A stretch of DNA of 64,000 bases from assembly GCF_000421545.1 (NCBI RefSeq), contig NZ_ATXF01000010.1, positions 124,001-188,000 of the forward strand. Reading direction: 5' to 3'. Position numbers and translations under genes: made by a program. Numbering within the stretch: the stretch's first letter is position 1; every line of letters starts with the position of its first letter. Below the pieces are notes generated by a model. The model was given only the letters and a program-made list of their open reading frames with translations. It made no database searches and was not told where the DNA came from. This DNA is from Agromyces italicus DSM 16388 (lineage in GTDB: Bacteria > Actinomycetota > Actinomycetes > Actinomycetales > Microbacteriaceae). This document shows, piece by piece, positions 8,024-16,837 of this stretch.

Positions 8024-9352
8024 GTGAGCGCAACGAGAGTCTTCGTCGCCCGACTCGCCGGGTGCGCCGTCTTCGACCCCGCCGGCGATCGGGTCGGCAA
8101 GGTGCGCGACGTCCTCGTCGTGTACCGCAAGAGCGACCCTCCGCGCGTCGTCGGCCTCATCGTCGAGATTCCCGGCAAGCGCCGCGTGTTCGTCTCGATC
8201 GGGCGGGTCACCTCGATCGGCGGCGGCCAGATCATCACGACCGGGCTCATCAATCTGCGGCGCTTCGAGCAGCGCGGCGGCGAGGTGCGCGTCATCGCCG
8301 AGATGCTCGGCCGCAAGGTGCTCTTCAACGACGGTTCGGGAACGGCCACCATCGAGGACGTCGCGATCGAGGAGCAGGAGCCCGGCGAGTGGGAGGTCGA
8401 CCAGCTCTTCGTGCGCCGACCCAAGGGCGCCTCGCCGTTCTCGAAGGGCCAGTCGGCGTACGTCACCTGGCGCGAGGTGCGCGAGCAGCTCGCGACCGGT
8501 GAGGCGCAGTCGGCCGAGCAGCTCATCGCGACCTACTCCGAGCTGAAGCCGGCCGACCTCGCGTCGACCCTGCTCGACCTGCCCGCGCAGCGGCGCCAGG
8601 AGGTCGCCGAGGAGCTCCCCGACGACCGGCTCGCCGACGTCCTCGAAGAGATGCCCGAGGCCGACCAGGTCGTCATCCTGGCGGGTCTCGGCGACGACCG
8701 TGCCGCCGACGTGCTCGACCACATGCAGCCAGACGACGCCGCCGACCTCATCGCCCAGCTTCCCGAGGAGCGCGGCGAGCACCTCCTCGAGCTCATGGAG
8801 CCGGAGGAGGCCGAGGACGTCCGCTTCCTCCTCTCCTACGGGCCCGACACCGCGGGCGGACTCATGACCACCGAGCCGATCATCGTGTCGGCCGACGCGA
8901 CGGTCGCCGAGGGGCTCGCCCTCATCCGCCGCCACGATCTGCCGCCCGCGCTCGGCGCCGCGGTCTGCGTGACGCTGCCGCCGTACGAGCCGCCCACCGG
9001 CCGGTTCCTCGGCATCGTGCACTTCCAGCGGATGCTCCGGTACCCGCCCCACGAGCGTCTCGGCACCCTGATCGACCAGGGCCTCGAGCCCGTGCGGGCC
9101 GACACCTCGGCCGCCGAGGTCAGCCGCATCCTCGCGAGCTACGACCTCGTCTCGGTGCCGGTCGTCGACGAGAAACACCGACTCGTCGGGGTGGTGACGA
9201 TTGACGACGTGCTCGACTACCTGTTGCCCGACGACTGGCGAAGTCACCCCGAAGAAGACGAGCTGGCCAAGCGCACGACCACGCGGGCGCAGCTGACGAC
9301 GGGAAGCATCCCGATCCCGTACGGAAGGAGGGGAGCAGATGGCACGCACTGA
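8024..9352 (+). CDS. MgtE N-domain / CBS-domain protein lacking the Mg channel
   Basis: 442 residues. A PRC-barrel-like N-terminal part (about 1-130) carries KVRDVLVVYRKSDPPRVVGL. It is followed by MgtE intracellular N-domain helical repeats (about 165-275, with repeated LADVLEEMP and DAADLIAQLPEE units) and a CBS pair ending VVDEKHRLVGVVTIDDVLDY. The membrane channel domain of true MgtE is absent, so this is probably a soluble Mg- or nucleotide-sensing regulator; homologous to Rv1232c from memory. GTG 8024 fits the upstream -10 box. The 3' end overlaps the DUF1003 gene by 14 nt, with AAGGAGGGGAG as that gene's ribosome-binding site. Confidence 0.85.
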   Translation: MSATRVFVARLAGCAVFDPAGDRVGKVRDVLVVYRKSDPPRVVGLIVEIPGKRRVFVSIGRVTSIGGGQIITTGLINLRRFEQRGGEVRVIAEMLGRKVLFNDGSGTATIEDVAIEEQEPGEWEVDQLFVRRPKGASPFSKGQSAYVTWREVREQLATGEAQSAEQLIATYSELKPADLASTLLDLPAQRRQEVAEELPDDRLADVLEEMPEADQVVILAGLGDDRAADVLDHMQPDDAADLIAQLPEERGEHLLELMEPEEAEDVRFLLSYGPDTAGGLMTTEPIIVSADATVAEGLALIRRHDLPPALGAAVCVTLPPYEPPTGRFLGIVHFQRMLRYPPHERLGTLIDQGLEPVRADTSAAEVSRILASYDLVSVPVVDEKHRLVGVVTIDDVLDYLLPDDWRSHPEEDELAKRTTTRAQLTTGSIPIPYGRRGADGTH

Positions 9353-9860
9353 GTCGGAAGACCGTCGATTCGACACGCCGAAGGGCATCCGCCGCACCGC
9401 CCCCTTCCGTGGCGGCTCTGCCGACAACGATCGCTTCGGCCGCTTCACCGAGTGGGTGGCGCGCGGCATGGGCACGCCGGGGTTCCTCGTCGGCCTGTCG
9501 GTGTTCGCCATCGGCTGGATGGCGTGGAACACGTTCGCGCCGTCGGCCTGGCGCTTCGACGACATCGCAATCGGGTTCACCGCGCTCACCCTCATGCTCT
9601 CGTTGCAGGCGTCGTACGCCGCGCCGCTCATCCTGCTCGCGCAGAACCGGCAGGACGACCGCGACCGGGTGCAGATCGAGCAGGACCGCCAGCGCGCCGA
9701 GCGCAACCTCGCCGACACCGAGTACCTCGCCCGCGAGGTCGTCGCCCTGCGCCTCGCGGTGAAAGACCTGGCGTCGAAGGAGTTCATTCGCGCCGAGCTG
9801 CGCGCGATCCTCGAGGAGCTCGACCGCCGCGACGAAGAGGAGACCGAGCATGCCGGATGA
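9339..9860 (+). CDS. DUF1003 membrane protein
   Basis: 173 residues with two transmembrane helices (about 46-65 and 75-103) separated by the short FAPSAWRFDDIAIGF segment, then a charged coiled-coil-like tail rich in Arg/Glu/Asp (QDDRDRVQIEQDRQRAERNL). This is the DUF1003 arrangement, usually placed beside MgtE-like CBS proteins. It overlaps the MgtE_N gene by 14 nt and mrp by 11 nt, implying translational coupling. Function is unknown; the neighbourhood suggests divalent-cation or Fe-S related physiology, which is inference. Confidence 0.88.
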   Translation: MARTESEDRRFDTPKGIRRTAPFRGGSADNDRFGRFTEWVARGMGTPGFLVGLSVFAIGWMAWNTFAPSAWRFDDIAIGFTALTLMLSLQASYAAPLILLAQNRQDDRDRVQIEQDRQRAERNLADTEYLAREVVALRLAVKDLASKEFIRAELRAILEELDRRDEEETEHAG

Positions 9861-11070
9861 GACCGGCACGCCCGACGCGCCCGTTTCCCCCGCCTCGACG
9901 GCCTCGCCGCTCGAGCAGGCTGTGCTGCGCGCCCTCGAATCGGTCATCGACCCCGAGATCCGCAAGCCCATCACCGAGCTCGACATGGTCGATCGCGTCG
10001 TCGAGCGTGAGAACGGCCTCGTCGAGGTGGGCATCAGGCTGACGATCGTCGGATGCCCCGCTTCCGACCGGATCGAACGCGACGTGCGGCAGGCCGCCGA
10101 GTCGGTCGCCGGGGCGGGCAACGCCGCGGTCGAGCTCTCGGTGATGACCCCCGAGCAGCGCGCCGCGCTCACCGAGCGACTGCGTGGCGGCCGGGCGGCG
10201 CGCACCAACCCGTTCGGCCCCGGCTCGCTGACACGCGTGATCGCCGTGACGAGCGGCAAGGGCGGCGTCGGCAAGTCGACCGTCACGGCGAACCTCGCCG
10301 TGGCGCTCGCCGCCCGCGGCCTCGCGGTCGGTCTCGTCGACGCCGATGTGCACGGCTTCTCGATTCCCGGGCTCCTGGGGCTCGTCGACGACGACGGCCT
10401 CGCCGCCCGCCCGACGCGGGTCGACGAGATGATCCTGCCGCCCGTGGCGCACGGCGTGAAGGTGATCTCGATCGGCATGTTCGTCGAGCCCGCGGCCCCC
10501 GGCGGGCGCGCCTCGTCGACGGCGGTGGCGTGGCGCGGGCCGATGCTGCACCGCACGCTCTCGCAGTTCCTCACCGACGTGTACTTCGGTGACCTCGACG
10601 TGCTGCTCGTCGACCTGCCGCCCGGCACGGGCGACGTCGCGATCTCGCTCGGGCAGTTGCTGCCGAACGCCGAGGTCGTCGTCGTCACGACCCCACAGGC
10701 GGCTGCGGCCGATGTCGCCGAGCGGTCGGGCGTCGTCGCCCGGCAGACGGGTCAGCGCATCGTCGGCGTCGTCGAGAACATGGCCGCGCTCGTGCAGCCG
10801 GACGGCACCCTGCTCGAGCTCTTCGGTTCGGGCGGCGGCGCCCTCGTCGCCGAGCGGCTCTCGGCGGGCGCCGGCGGGGGCGAGCCGGTGCCGCTGCTCG
10901 CGAGCGTGCCCCTCAGCATGGCGCTGCGTCAGGGCGGCGACATGGGCGTCCCGGTCGTCGTCGCCTCGCCCGACGATCCGGCGGCGCGTGCGATCGAGCA
11001 GGTGGCCGCGCAGCTCTCGGCGATGCCCCGTTCACTCGCGGGGCGCCGACTCGACGTCTCGGTCCGATGA
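9850..11070 (+). CDS. mrp: Mrp/NBP35-family P-loop ATPase, Fe-S carrier
   Basis: 406 residues. An N-terminal MIP18/DUF59 domain (about 18-100; VIDPEIRKPITELDMV) is followed by a deviant-Walker-A ATPase with SGKGGVGKST at about 135-144 and DLPPGTGD near 258. This architecture belongs to the Mrp/ApbC family, which binds and transfers Fe-S clusters in the cytoplasm. The usual CxxC pair of many homologues is not visible in the C-terminal part, so cluster binding by this protein is less certain. It is last in the MgtE_N-DUF1003-mrp operon. Confidence 0.92.
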   Translation: MPDETGTPDAPVSPASTASPLEQAVLRALESVIDPEIRKPITELDMVDRVVERENGLVEVGIRLTIVGCPASDRIERDVRQAAESVAGAGNAAVELSVMTPEQRAALTERLRGGRAARTNPFGPGSLTRVIAVTSGKGGVGKSTVTANLAVALAARGLAVGLVDADVHGFSIPGLLGLVDDDGLAARPTRVDEMILPPVAHGVKVISIGMFVEPAAPGGRASSTAVAWRGPMLHRTLSQFLTDVYFGDLDVLLVDLPPGTGDVAISLGQLLPNAEVVVVTTPQAAAADVAERSGVVARQTGQRIVGVVENMAALVQPDGTLLELFGSGGGALVAERLSAGAGGGEPVPLLASVPLSMALRQGGDMGVPVVVASPDDPAARAIEQVAAQLSAMPRSLAGRRLDVSVR

Positions 11071-11634
11071 GTCGGATGCCACGTGCTGCTGCCGCAGAGC
11101 GGTGCACGTGGCACGCGGCCGGGCCGGTGCACGAGGCAGTGGCGCCGACCAGGCACGCGCACTCGACGCCCGTTCGCCATTTCTCGGCGAGGGTTCCGGA
11201 ATTCGCTCTGTCAGTTCCCCCTCATCGACGGAACGGGACGGAGTAGACCCTCGGCCGCCGGCCGGGCCGGTGCGAGGATGTCGACCAAGCGCGCTCACTC
11301 GGGCCCCGCTCGCCATCGCTGGGCGAAAGCTCCGGAATTCGCAAAGTCAGTTCCCCCTCATCGAAGGAACCGAGTCGGGCCCGCTGCACCGGACGCAGCC
11401 CGGACTTTCTGCCTGATCCTTCTCCATCGGGTCCATCCACCCACCACCGACCCACGCGAGCCGCCCCACCGATGAGGCGGAACTGGCACAGCACCCACAA
11501 GACGACACAGCCCCAACACTGCACCGCCGACAAGACGACAAGACGACAAGACGACAAGACGACAAGCCGACTCCACCCCACCGATGAGGCGCAACTGGCA
11601 GAGCTCGAACGGAATCTCGGTCCGGCCGGGAGGA
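11071..11634. repeat. Noncoding repeat hub between convergent genes
   Basis: No credible gene is present. Four copies of a core CAGTTSCSCCTCATCG occur: two on the plus strand (11212-11228 and 11348-11364) and two on the minus strand (11470-11485 and 11582-11597), pointing at one another. The plus copies sit in two diverged direct repeats of about 136-143 bp (roughly 11117-11255 and 11260-11395), each with GGAATTCG just ahead of the core. Between the minus copies, about 11528-11567, the octamer ACAAGACG is repeated about five times in tandem. mrp and the PLP-enzyme gene converge on this region. Confidence 0.8.
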
Positions 11635-13218
11635 TCAGCGCCCGACGGCAGCCGGCGGCTCGACGACGCGGGCGAGCAGTTCGACGAGCAGGCGCTCGGT
11701 GAGCGGCCCGGGCAGCGCCTCGACGAGCGCGAGCACCGGTGCGAGCCGGTCGGGCAGCGCGCCCTCGCCGCCGAGGAGTCCGGCGGCACCCAGGATCGCG
11801 GCGGCGCCGTCGGAATCGAGGCCGGCCGCGAGCCCGGCGAGCACCTCGTCCCCTGCGAGCGCGGACAGCCCGCCGTCGTCGCCGACGAAGCCCGGCAGCG
11901 CCTCGACGAGGCCGGCGAGCGCGGCGCCGCCGTCGATCTGCGGGATGCCTCTGACTTCGTCGGCGGCGCTCACGAGCGCCGCGACGAGTTCGGGCAGCAC
12001 CCGTTCGGTGACGGGCGTCACGGTGAGGTGCGTCGTGTGCGGCAGCCGAGTGCCGTCGGCTTGGCCGAGCCCGGGCTGAAGTTGCAGCTGCCAGCCGGCC
12101 GAGCGTGCGGCATCCGCCCAGTGGTGGGGGTCGACGCGCGAGGTGGCCGGCGCGTCCTCGTCGGTGGCGACCGCGAGCAGCGGGCCGGTGGGCGAACCGA
12201 CGACCCGCAGCCCCTCGATTCCGTCGATCGTGGCGCGCAGCGCCGCGGTCGCGCGCGCCGCCTGCGCGGTGAGCTCGGTGAAGCCCGGCTCGCCGAGGGC
12301 TTCGATGATCGCCCAGGCCGCAGCGAGCGGGCCCGCCGGCTTCGAGCCGGTCATCGTCGGATTCACGACGGGGTACCCGGGCCATCCGGTCGTGGCGAAG
12401 TACTGGTGGCGCTGCCGATCGCGTCCGCGGGTCAGCAGGACCGACGCGCCCTTCGGCGCATACCCGTACTTGTGCAGATCGGCCGAGACGCTCGTCACGC
12501 CGGGCACGGAGAGGTTCCAGGCGGGCAGAGGCTCGGGCCAGAACGCGAGCGCGAACCCGCCGATGCAGGCGTCGACGTGCAGAGCGATGCCGCGCGCTGC
12601 GGTGATCGCCGCGACATCGGCGACGGGATCGAGGCTCGCGAACGGGTACGAGGGCGCGCTGAGCACCACGAGGGCGACGTCGTCACCGAGCCGCTCCTCG
12701 ATCGCCGCGGGCGTGAGCGTGCCCGTCGCCGGGTCGACCGACACGAGGTCGAGTTCGAGGCCGAAGTAGTGCGCCGCCTTGCGGAACGCCGCGTGCACCG
12801 TCACCGGGGCCACCAGGCGCGGCACGCGCGGCGATCCGAGCCGGGCCGCGCGCCAGGTGTCCCTGGCCGACTTCACCGCGAGCAGGCAGCTCTCGGTGCC
12901 GCCGGAGGTGACCGAGCCGACGACGACCTCGGCTTCGCCGCGACCGGCTTCCGCCTCGCCGCCGTCACCGCCGAGCACCCGGCGGGCGAAGCCGACCACG
13001 CTCCGTTCCATCGCGGCGACCGAGACGAACGTCGTCGGGTCGAGCCCGTTGACCGGTTGAACGCGGCGGGCCGCCTCGGCGGCGAGTTCGTCGAGCGCGG
13101 CGAGCCCCGAGTCGTAGACGTACGAGAGGACGCGCCCGCCGTGCGTCGGCGCATCGGCCGAGCGCAGCGCGTCGAGTTCGTCGAGAATGTCGGATGCCTC
13201 GCGGCGGAACCCGCTCAT
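11635..13218 (-). CDS. PLP-dependent group II decarboxylase / sphingosine-phosphate-lyase-like
   Basis: 527-residue fold-type I PLP enzyme. VTSGGTESCLLA (about 100) binds cofactor phosphate, HAAFRKAAHYFGL follows, HVDACIGGF holds the PLP-pyridine Asp, and DLHKYGYAPKG carries the Schiff-base Lys at about 250. This motif set matches the sphingosine-1-phosphate lyase branch rather than classical GadB. The last 90 or so residues are an Ala/Leu/Gly-rich helical extension not needed for the fold. ATG 13218 overlaps the stop of the upstream GPH transporter (ATGA), so the two are translationally coupled. The substrate is probably an amino acid or amino alcohol imported by that transporter (inference). 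Confidence 0.8.
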   Translation of the reverse strand: MSGFRREASDILDELDALRSADAPTHGGRVLSYVYDSGLAALDELAAEAARRVQPVNGLDPTTFVSVAAMERSVVGFARRVLGGDGGEAEAGRGEAEVVVGSVTSGGTESCLLAVKSARDTWRAARLGSPRVPRLVAPVTVHAAFRKAAHYFGLELDLVSVDPATGTLTPAAIEERLGDDVALVVLSAPSYPFASLDPVADVAAITAARGIALHVDACIGGFALAFWPEPLPAWNLSVPGVTSVSADLHKYGYAPKGASVLLTRGRDRQRHQYFATTGWPGYPVVNPTMTGSKPAGPLAAAWAIIEALGEPGFTELTAQAARATAALRATIDGIEGLRVVGSPTGPLLAVATDEDAPATSRVDPHHWADAARSAGWQLQLQPGLGQADGTRLPHTTHLTVTPVTERVLPELVAALVSAADEVRGIPQIDGGAALAGLVEALPGFVGDDGGLSALAGDEVLAGLAAGLDSDGAAAILGAAGLLGGEGALPDRLAPVLALVEALPGPLTERLLVELLARVVEPPAAVGR

Positions 13219-14690
13219 CGGGTGCTCCCATCGGTCGTGTCGGGGGTGCTCGGCGCCCTCGGGGCGGTCGGGCCGTACGGTGACGCCTCATGCTGCGGTT
13301 CGGTGCTGCTCGGCGGGTCGACGTTGACATCGCCCCGCCGCAACGGGTAGCGGCGCAGCACCACGACGCTCGCGACGACGAGCAGGGCCGGCACGAGGCT
13401 GAACGAGAGCGCGATCCCCGCGATCGCAGCGGGCGCCTGCATCACGGTCTCGGCGCCGGTCGACTCGAGGTACCCGGTCGCGGCGAGCATGAGGGTGAGC
13501 AGGGTCGCGCCGAGCGCCATGCCGGCCGTCTCCCCCGCCGTCCACACTCCGCCGAAGCTGCCGGCGCGCTCGCGGCCCGTCATGCGCGCGTCGTGCGAGA
13601 TGACATCTGGCAGCATCGCCATCGGCAGCGACTGCATGCCCGCGTAGGCCGCGCCGGCGACCGCGACGGGCAGGTACACCCACGACCCCGGCAGCCAGAC
13701 GAGGAGCACCATGCAGAGCGTGGCCGCCGCGAACACGAGGCTCGCGATGCGGAACGCGCGTTCCTTTCCGATCCTGCGAGCGAGCACGCCCCACGCCGGG
13801 GCGACGAGCAGTGCGGGCGCGATCAGCGCGACGAACAGCAGGGTCACGGCCGCCTCCGACTCGAGCACCCACGTCGCGACGAACTGCGCCCCGGCGAGCA
13901 TGAGGCCCGTCGCGAGGCCCTGCAGCACGAAGACCGTGAGCAGCACCCGGAACGGCAGGCTGCGGCGCAGCGCCCGGAAGCCCTCGCGGTAGCCGTCTGC
14001 GGCCGGCTCCGCGGGCGGCCGGCCGGCCGCCGGGAGTTCGTCGGTGCGACGGAGGCCCGTGGCATCCGACCGCTTCGCCGTGCCCGCGGCGATCAGCATG
14101 CCGACGCCGATGACGACGCCCGCGACGATCGCCATCACGAGGTAGCCCGTGACCTCGTCGTCGAACGCGCGACGGATCTCGGGGCCGCCGGCGCCGAACA
14201 GCAGGATCGCGAGGGTGAGCACCACGACGCGCCAGGTCAACAGCCGCGTGCGCTCGTCGTAATCGGGGGTGAGTTCGGCGGGCAGGGCGATGTACGGCAC
14301 CTGGAAGAGGCTGAAGGCGGTCGCCGTGGCGAGGAACGCGATGAAGACCCAGACGCCGGATGCCGCGGGTGAGACGCCCGGCGGCACGGCGAAGGTGAGC
14401 GCGAAACCGACGGGCAGGGCGAGCGCGCCGACGAGCATCCCCGTGCGGCGGGTGCCGCGGCCGGCGAGCACCCGGTCGCTGCGGGCGCCGATCCATGGGT
14501 CGATCACGACGTCCCACACCTTGGCCGCGGTGACCACGAGACCGGCGATGAGCGCGCTGACGCCGAGCGTGTCGGTCAGGTAGTACACGAGGACGAGTCC
14601 GGGCAGCGTCGCGAAGCCACCGGTGCCGAGCGATCCGATCGCGTAGCGGGCCACGACGCCGCGGGACAGGGGGCGCTCCGCTGCGGTCAT
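13215..14690 (-). CDS. MFS transporter, GPH cation-symporter family
   Basis: 491 residues with about 12 transmembrane helices. YLTDTLGVSALIAGLV and the loop DVVIDPWIGARSDR are the signature of the MelB-like glycoside-pentoside-hexuronide:cation symporters. The C-terminus is Pro/Thr/Ser-rich. The first gene of a two-gene operon with the PLP enzyme (4-nt overlap). A -10 box lies six bases before ATG 14690, divergent from the promoter of the aldehyde dehydrogenase gene only 31 bp away. Some GPH members carry sulpholipid or fatty-acid-like cargo, so a sugar substrate should not be assumed. Confidence 0.85.
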   Translation of the reverse strand: MTAAERPLSRGVVARYAIGSLGTGGFATLPGLVLVYYLTDTLGVSALIAGLVVTAAKVWDVVIDPWIGARSDRVLAGRGTRRTGMLVGALALPVGFALTFAVPPGVSPAASGVWVFIAFLATATAFSLFQVPYIALPAELTPDYDERTRLLTWRVVVLTLAILLFGAGGPEIRRAFDDEVTGYLVMAIVAGVVIGVGMLIAAGTAKRSDATGLRRTDELPAAGRPPAEPAADGYREGFRALRRSLPFRVLLTVFVLQGLATGLMLAGAQFVATWVLESEAAVTLLFVALIAPALLVAPAWGVLARRIGKERAFRIASLVFAAATLCMVLLVWLPGSWVYLPVAVAGAAYAGMQSLPMAMLPDVISHDARMTGRERAGSFGGVWTAGETAGMALGATLLTLMLAATGYLESTGAETVMQAPAAIAGIALSFSLVPALLVVASVVVLRRYPLRRGDVNVDPPSSTEPQHEASPYGPTAPRAPSTPDTTDGSTR

Positions 14691-14696
14691 GGAGGC

Positions 14697-14702
14697 AGTG
14701 TA
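14697..14702 (-). promoter_or_regulatory. -10 box of GPH transporter operon (leaderless)
   Basis: TACACT on the minus strand six bases before ATG 14690; TTGACC lies about 19 bp further upstream as a possible -35. Confidence 0.55.
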
Positions 14703-14733
14703 CTCACTCGGCGAGCGACTGGGTCAACTGTCC

Positions 14734-14739
14734 TAGACT
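14734..14739 (+). promoter_or_regulatory. -10 box of aldehyde dehydrogenase gene (leaderless)
   Basis: TAGACT six bases before ATG 14746. It makes ATG 14746, not GTG 14740, the preferred start. Confidence 0.6.
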
Positions 14740-14745
14740 GTGCGC

Positions 14746-16296
14746 ATGCGCGCCCAGACCGCCCCCGCCGACCTCCTCCGCAGCCTGAGCGACGACGTCG
14801 TCGCGTCGGGCTCCGAGACCATCGCCGTGCCGACCCCTTCGACCGGTGAGACGCTGCACGAACTGCCCCGTTCGAACGCCGCCGATGTTCGCGACGCGAT
14901 CGCGAGGGCTCGCCTCGCGCAGCTCTCCTGGGCTCGGGCCGGCTTCGCCGCCCGCCGCCGCATCCTGCTCGCCGCGCACGACCTCATCCTCGAGCGCCGC
15001 GAAGAGCTGCTCGACCTCATCCAGCTCGAGAGCGGCAAGACCCGCGGACAGGGCATCGAGGAGATCTTCCAGGCCGTCTCGGTGACCCGCTACAACGCCA
15101 TCGCGGCCCGCGGGGTGCTGCGCGGCCGCGCCGTCCGCTCCGGGATCCCGACCGTCGCGACCACCCGGGTGCGCTTCGCACCCAAGGGCGTCGCGGGTGT
15201 CATCACCCCGTGGAACTACGCGCTGAGCCTCGCCGCGATGGACGTGGTGCCCGCACTCGCAGCCGGCTGCGCCGTCGTGCAGAAGGCCGACGACCAGGGT
15301 GCGCTGTCGATCCTCGCGCTGCGTCGCGCCTTCATCGACGCCGGCGTCCCCGAGTCGCTGTGGGCCGTCGTCGCCGGCGACGTGGCAGACGTCGGCGAGG
15401 CGCTCACCGACGAGGCCGACTACATCTGCTTCACCGGCTCGACCGCGACCGGCCGCAGGATCGCCGAGAAGGCGGGGCGCCGTCTCGTCGGCGCCTCGCT
15501 CGAGCTCGGCGGCAAGAACCCGCTGCTCGTGCTCGACGACGCCGACCCCGCCGAAGCGGCGGCGAACGCCGCCCACGCCTGCTTCTCGGCGATGGGCCAG
15601 CTGTGCGTCTCGATCGAGCGCATCTACGTCGACCAGAAGATCGCCGGCGAGTTCCAGCGGGCGCTCATCGAGCGCCTGCGCGGCGCGAAGCTCGGCACCT
15701 CGCTCGGCTTCGGCGCCGACTTCGGTTCGCTCGCGAGCGCCGCCCAGCTCGCACGCGTCGAGGCGCATCTCGCCGACGCCGTGGCGAAGGGTGCGACGGT
15801 GCTCGTCGGCGGCAAGGCACGCCCCGACCTCGGGCCGTGGGTGTTCGAGCCGACGATCCTCACGGGCGTCACCCCCGAGATGGACCTCTACGCCGAGGAG
15901 ACCTTCGGGGCGATCGCCTCGCTCTACCTCGTCTCGAGCGACGACGAAGCCGTCTTCGCCGCGAACGCGAGCCACTACGGGCTGAACGCCGCCGTGTTCA
16001 CCGGCTCGCCCCGTCGCGGGCAGCGCGTCGCCGATTCGCTCGCGGCCGGCAGCGTCAACATCAACGAGGGCTACCGCGGTGCGTTCGCCTCGGTCGCCGC
16101 TCCGATGGGCGGGGTCAAGCAGTCGGGTGTCGGGCGTCGCAACGGCGAGGCGGGTCTGCTGCGCTTCGTCGAGCCGGTGACGATCTCGCGGTCGACGGGC
16201 CTGCTGCAACTGCCGCGCACCTCCGACGAGTACGAGGCCCAGGCGCCGCTGCTGCTGCTGCTCGCGCGGGCGCTGAAGGCCGTCCGCCGCGCCTGA
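14746..16296 (+). CDS. Succinate-semialdehyde-type NAD(P) aldehyde dehydrogenase
   Basis: 516-residue aldehyde dehydrogenase of the GabD2-like branch. The NAD-binding fold shows TPWNYALSLAAMDVVPALA and FTGSTATGRRIAE. The general base is Glu at about 253 in LELGGKNPLLVLDD and the nucleophile is Cys at about 287 in GQLCVSIERIYVD. It oxidises an aldehyde to the acid in the cytoplasm. It stands divergent from the GPH-transporter/PLP-lyase pair, so it may oxidise the aldehyde released by that lyase (inference). ATG 14746 is chosen because of the -10 box at 14734. Confidence 0.88.
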   Translation: MRAQTAPADLLRSLSDDVVASGSETIAVPTPSTGETLHELPRSNAADVRDAIARARLAQLSWARAGFAARRRILLAAHDLILERREELLDLIQLESGKTRGQGIEEIFQAVSVTRYNAIAARGVLRGRAVRSGIPTVATTRVRFAPKGVAGVITPWNYALSLAAMDVVPALAAGCAVVQKADDQGALSILALRRAFIDAGVPESLWAVVAGDVADVGEALTDEADYICFTGSTATGRRIAEKAGRRLVGASLELGGKNPLLVLDDADPAEAAANAAHACFSAMGQLCVSIERIYVDQKIAGEFQRALIERLRGAKLGTSLGFGADFGSLASAAQLARVEAHLADAVAKGATVLVGGKARPDLGPWVFEPTILTGVTPEMDLYAEETFGAIASLYLVSSDDEAVFAANASHYGLNAAVFTGSPRRGQRVADSLAAGSVNINEGYRGAFASVAAPMGGVKQSGVGRRNGEAGLLRFVEPVTISRSTGLLQLPRTSDEYEAQAPLLLLLARALKAVRRA

Positions 16297-16350
16297 CGCG
16301 GGCGCGAGGCATCCCTTCGCCCCCTTGTGCGCGGGCCGACGCCGCGCCGC

Positions 16351-16746
16351 TCAGGTGGCTTCGGAGTCGAAGGGCGCGGGCTCGTCGGCGCCGAGCGACT
16401 CGCGCTTGCGCTTGCGCTGCAGGTAGGCCGAGTTCTCGTTGACGCCGGCACGCGCGACAACCGGCGCGGCGGCGGCCTCTTCGGCGAAGGGATCGACGTC
16501 GGTCAGCGCCTCGCGGATGATGCGACGCGGGTCGTACTGGCGCGGGTCGAGCTTCTTCCAGTCGACGTCGTCGAAGTCGGGGCCCATCTCTTCGCGCATG
16601 CGGTCTTTCGCGCCGCTCGCCATGTCGCGGAGCGATCGCACGAGTCGCCCGAGCTGCGCGGCGTAGTGCGGCAGCCGTTCTGGGCCCAGGAGGAAGACGG
16701 CGATCACCCCGATGATGAGGAGCTTCTCGAACGTCAGACCGAACAT
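16351..16746 (-). CDS. tatB: Sec-independent translocase subunit TatB
   Basis: 131 residues. One N-terminal membrane helix (LIIGVIAVFLLGPERLP) is followed by an amphipathic helix (HYAAQLGRLVRSLRDMASGA) and a charged tail. GPERLP at the hinge is diagnostic of TatA/TatB, and the conserved membrane Glu precedes it in MFGLTFEKLL. A longer upstream reading exists, but ATG 16746 starts the canonical MFGL sequence and is six bases from a TATCCT -10 box. It forms the substrate-receptor part of the twin-arginine export channel. In M. tuberculosis sigE, rseA and htrA lie between tatB and the O-methyltransferase (recalled); here they are absent and the two genes are divergent. Confidence 0.92.
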   Translation of the reverse strand: MFGLTFEKLLIIGVIAVFLLGPERLPHYAAQLGRLVRSLRDMASGAKDRMREEMGPDFDDVDWKKLDPRQYDPRRIIREALTDVDPFAEEAAAAPVVARAGVNENSAYLQRKRKRESLGADEPAPFDSEAT

Positions 16747-16752
16747 GCCTAC

Positions 16753-16758
16753 AGGATA
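16753..16758 (-). promoter_or_regulatory. -10 box of tatB (leaderless)
   Basis: TATCCT on the minus strand six bases upstream of ATG 16746. Confidence 0.5.
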
Positions 16759-16837
16759 GTCGGCGGCGAGGCATGCGAACGCCACGCGCCGCGGCCCGTA
16801 GGCTGGGGTGTTGAGAGAGCCACCAGGGAGCCGCAAC

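Noticed and set aside
7106-9787. 893-codon minus-strand frame
   Set aside because: Shadow of MgtE_N and DUF1003 genes, which have clear domains and overlaps on the plus strand.
11528-11567. Tandem ACAAGACG units as a possible CRISPR array
   Set aside because: Units are 8 bp with no spacers and there are no cas genes in the window.
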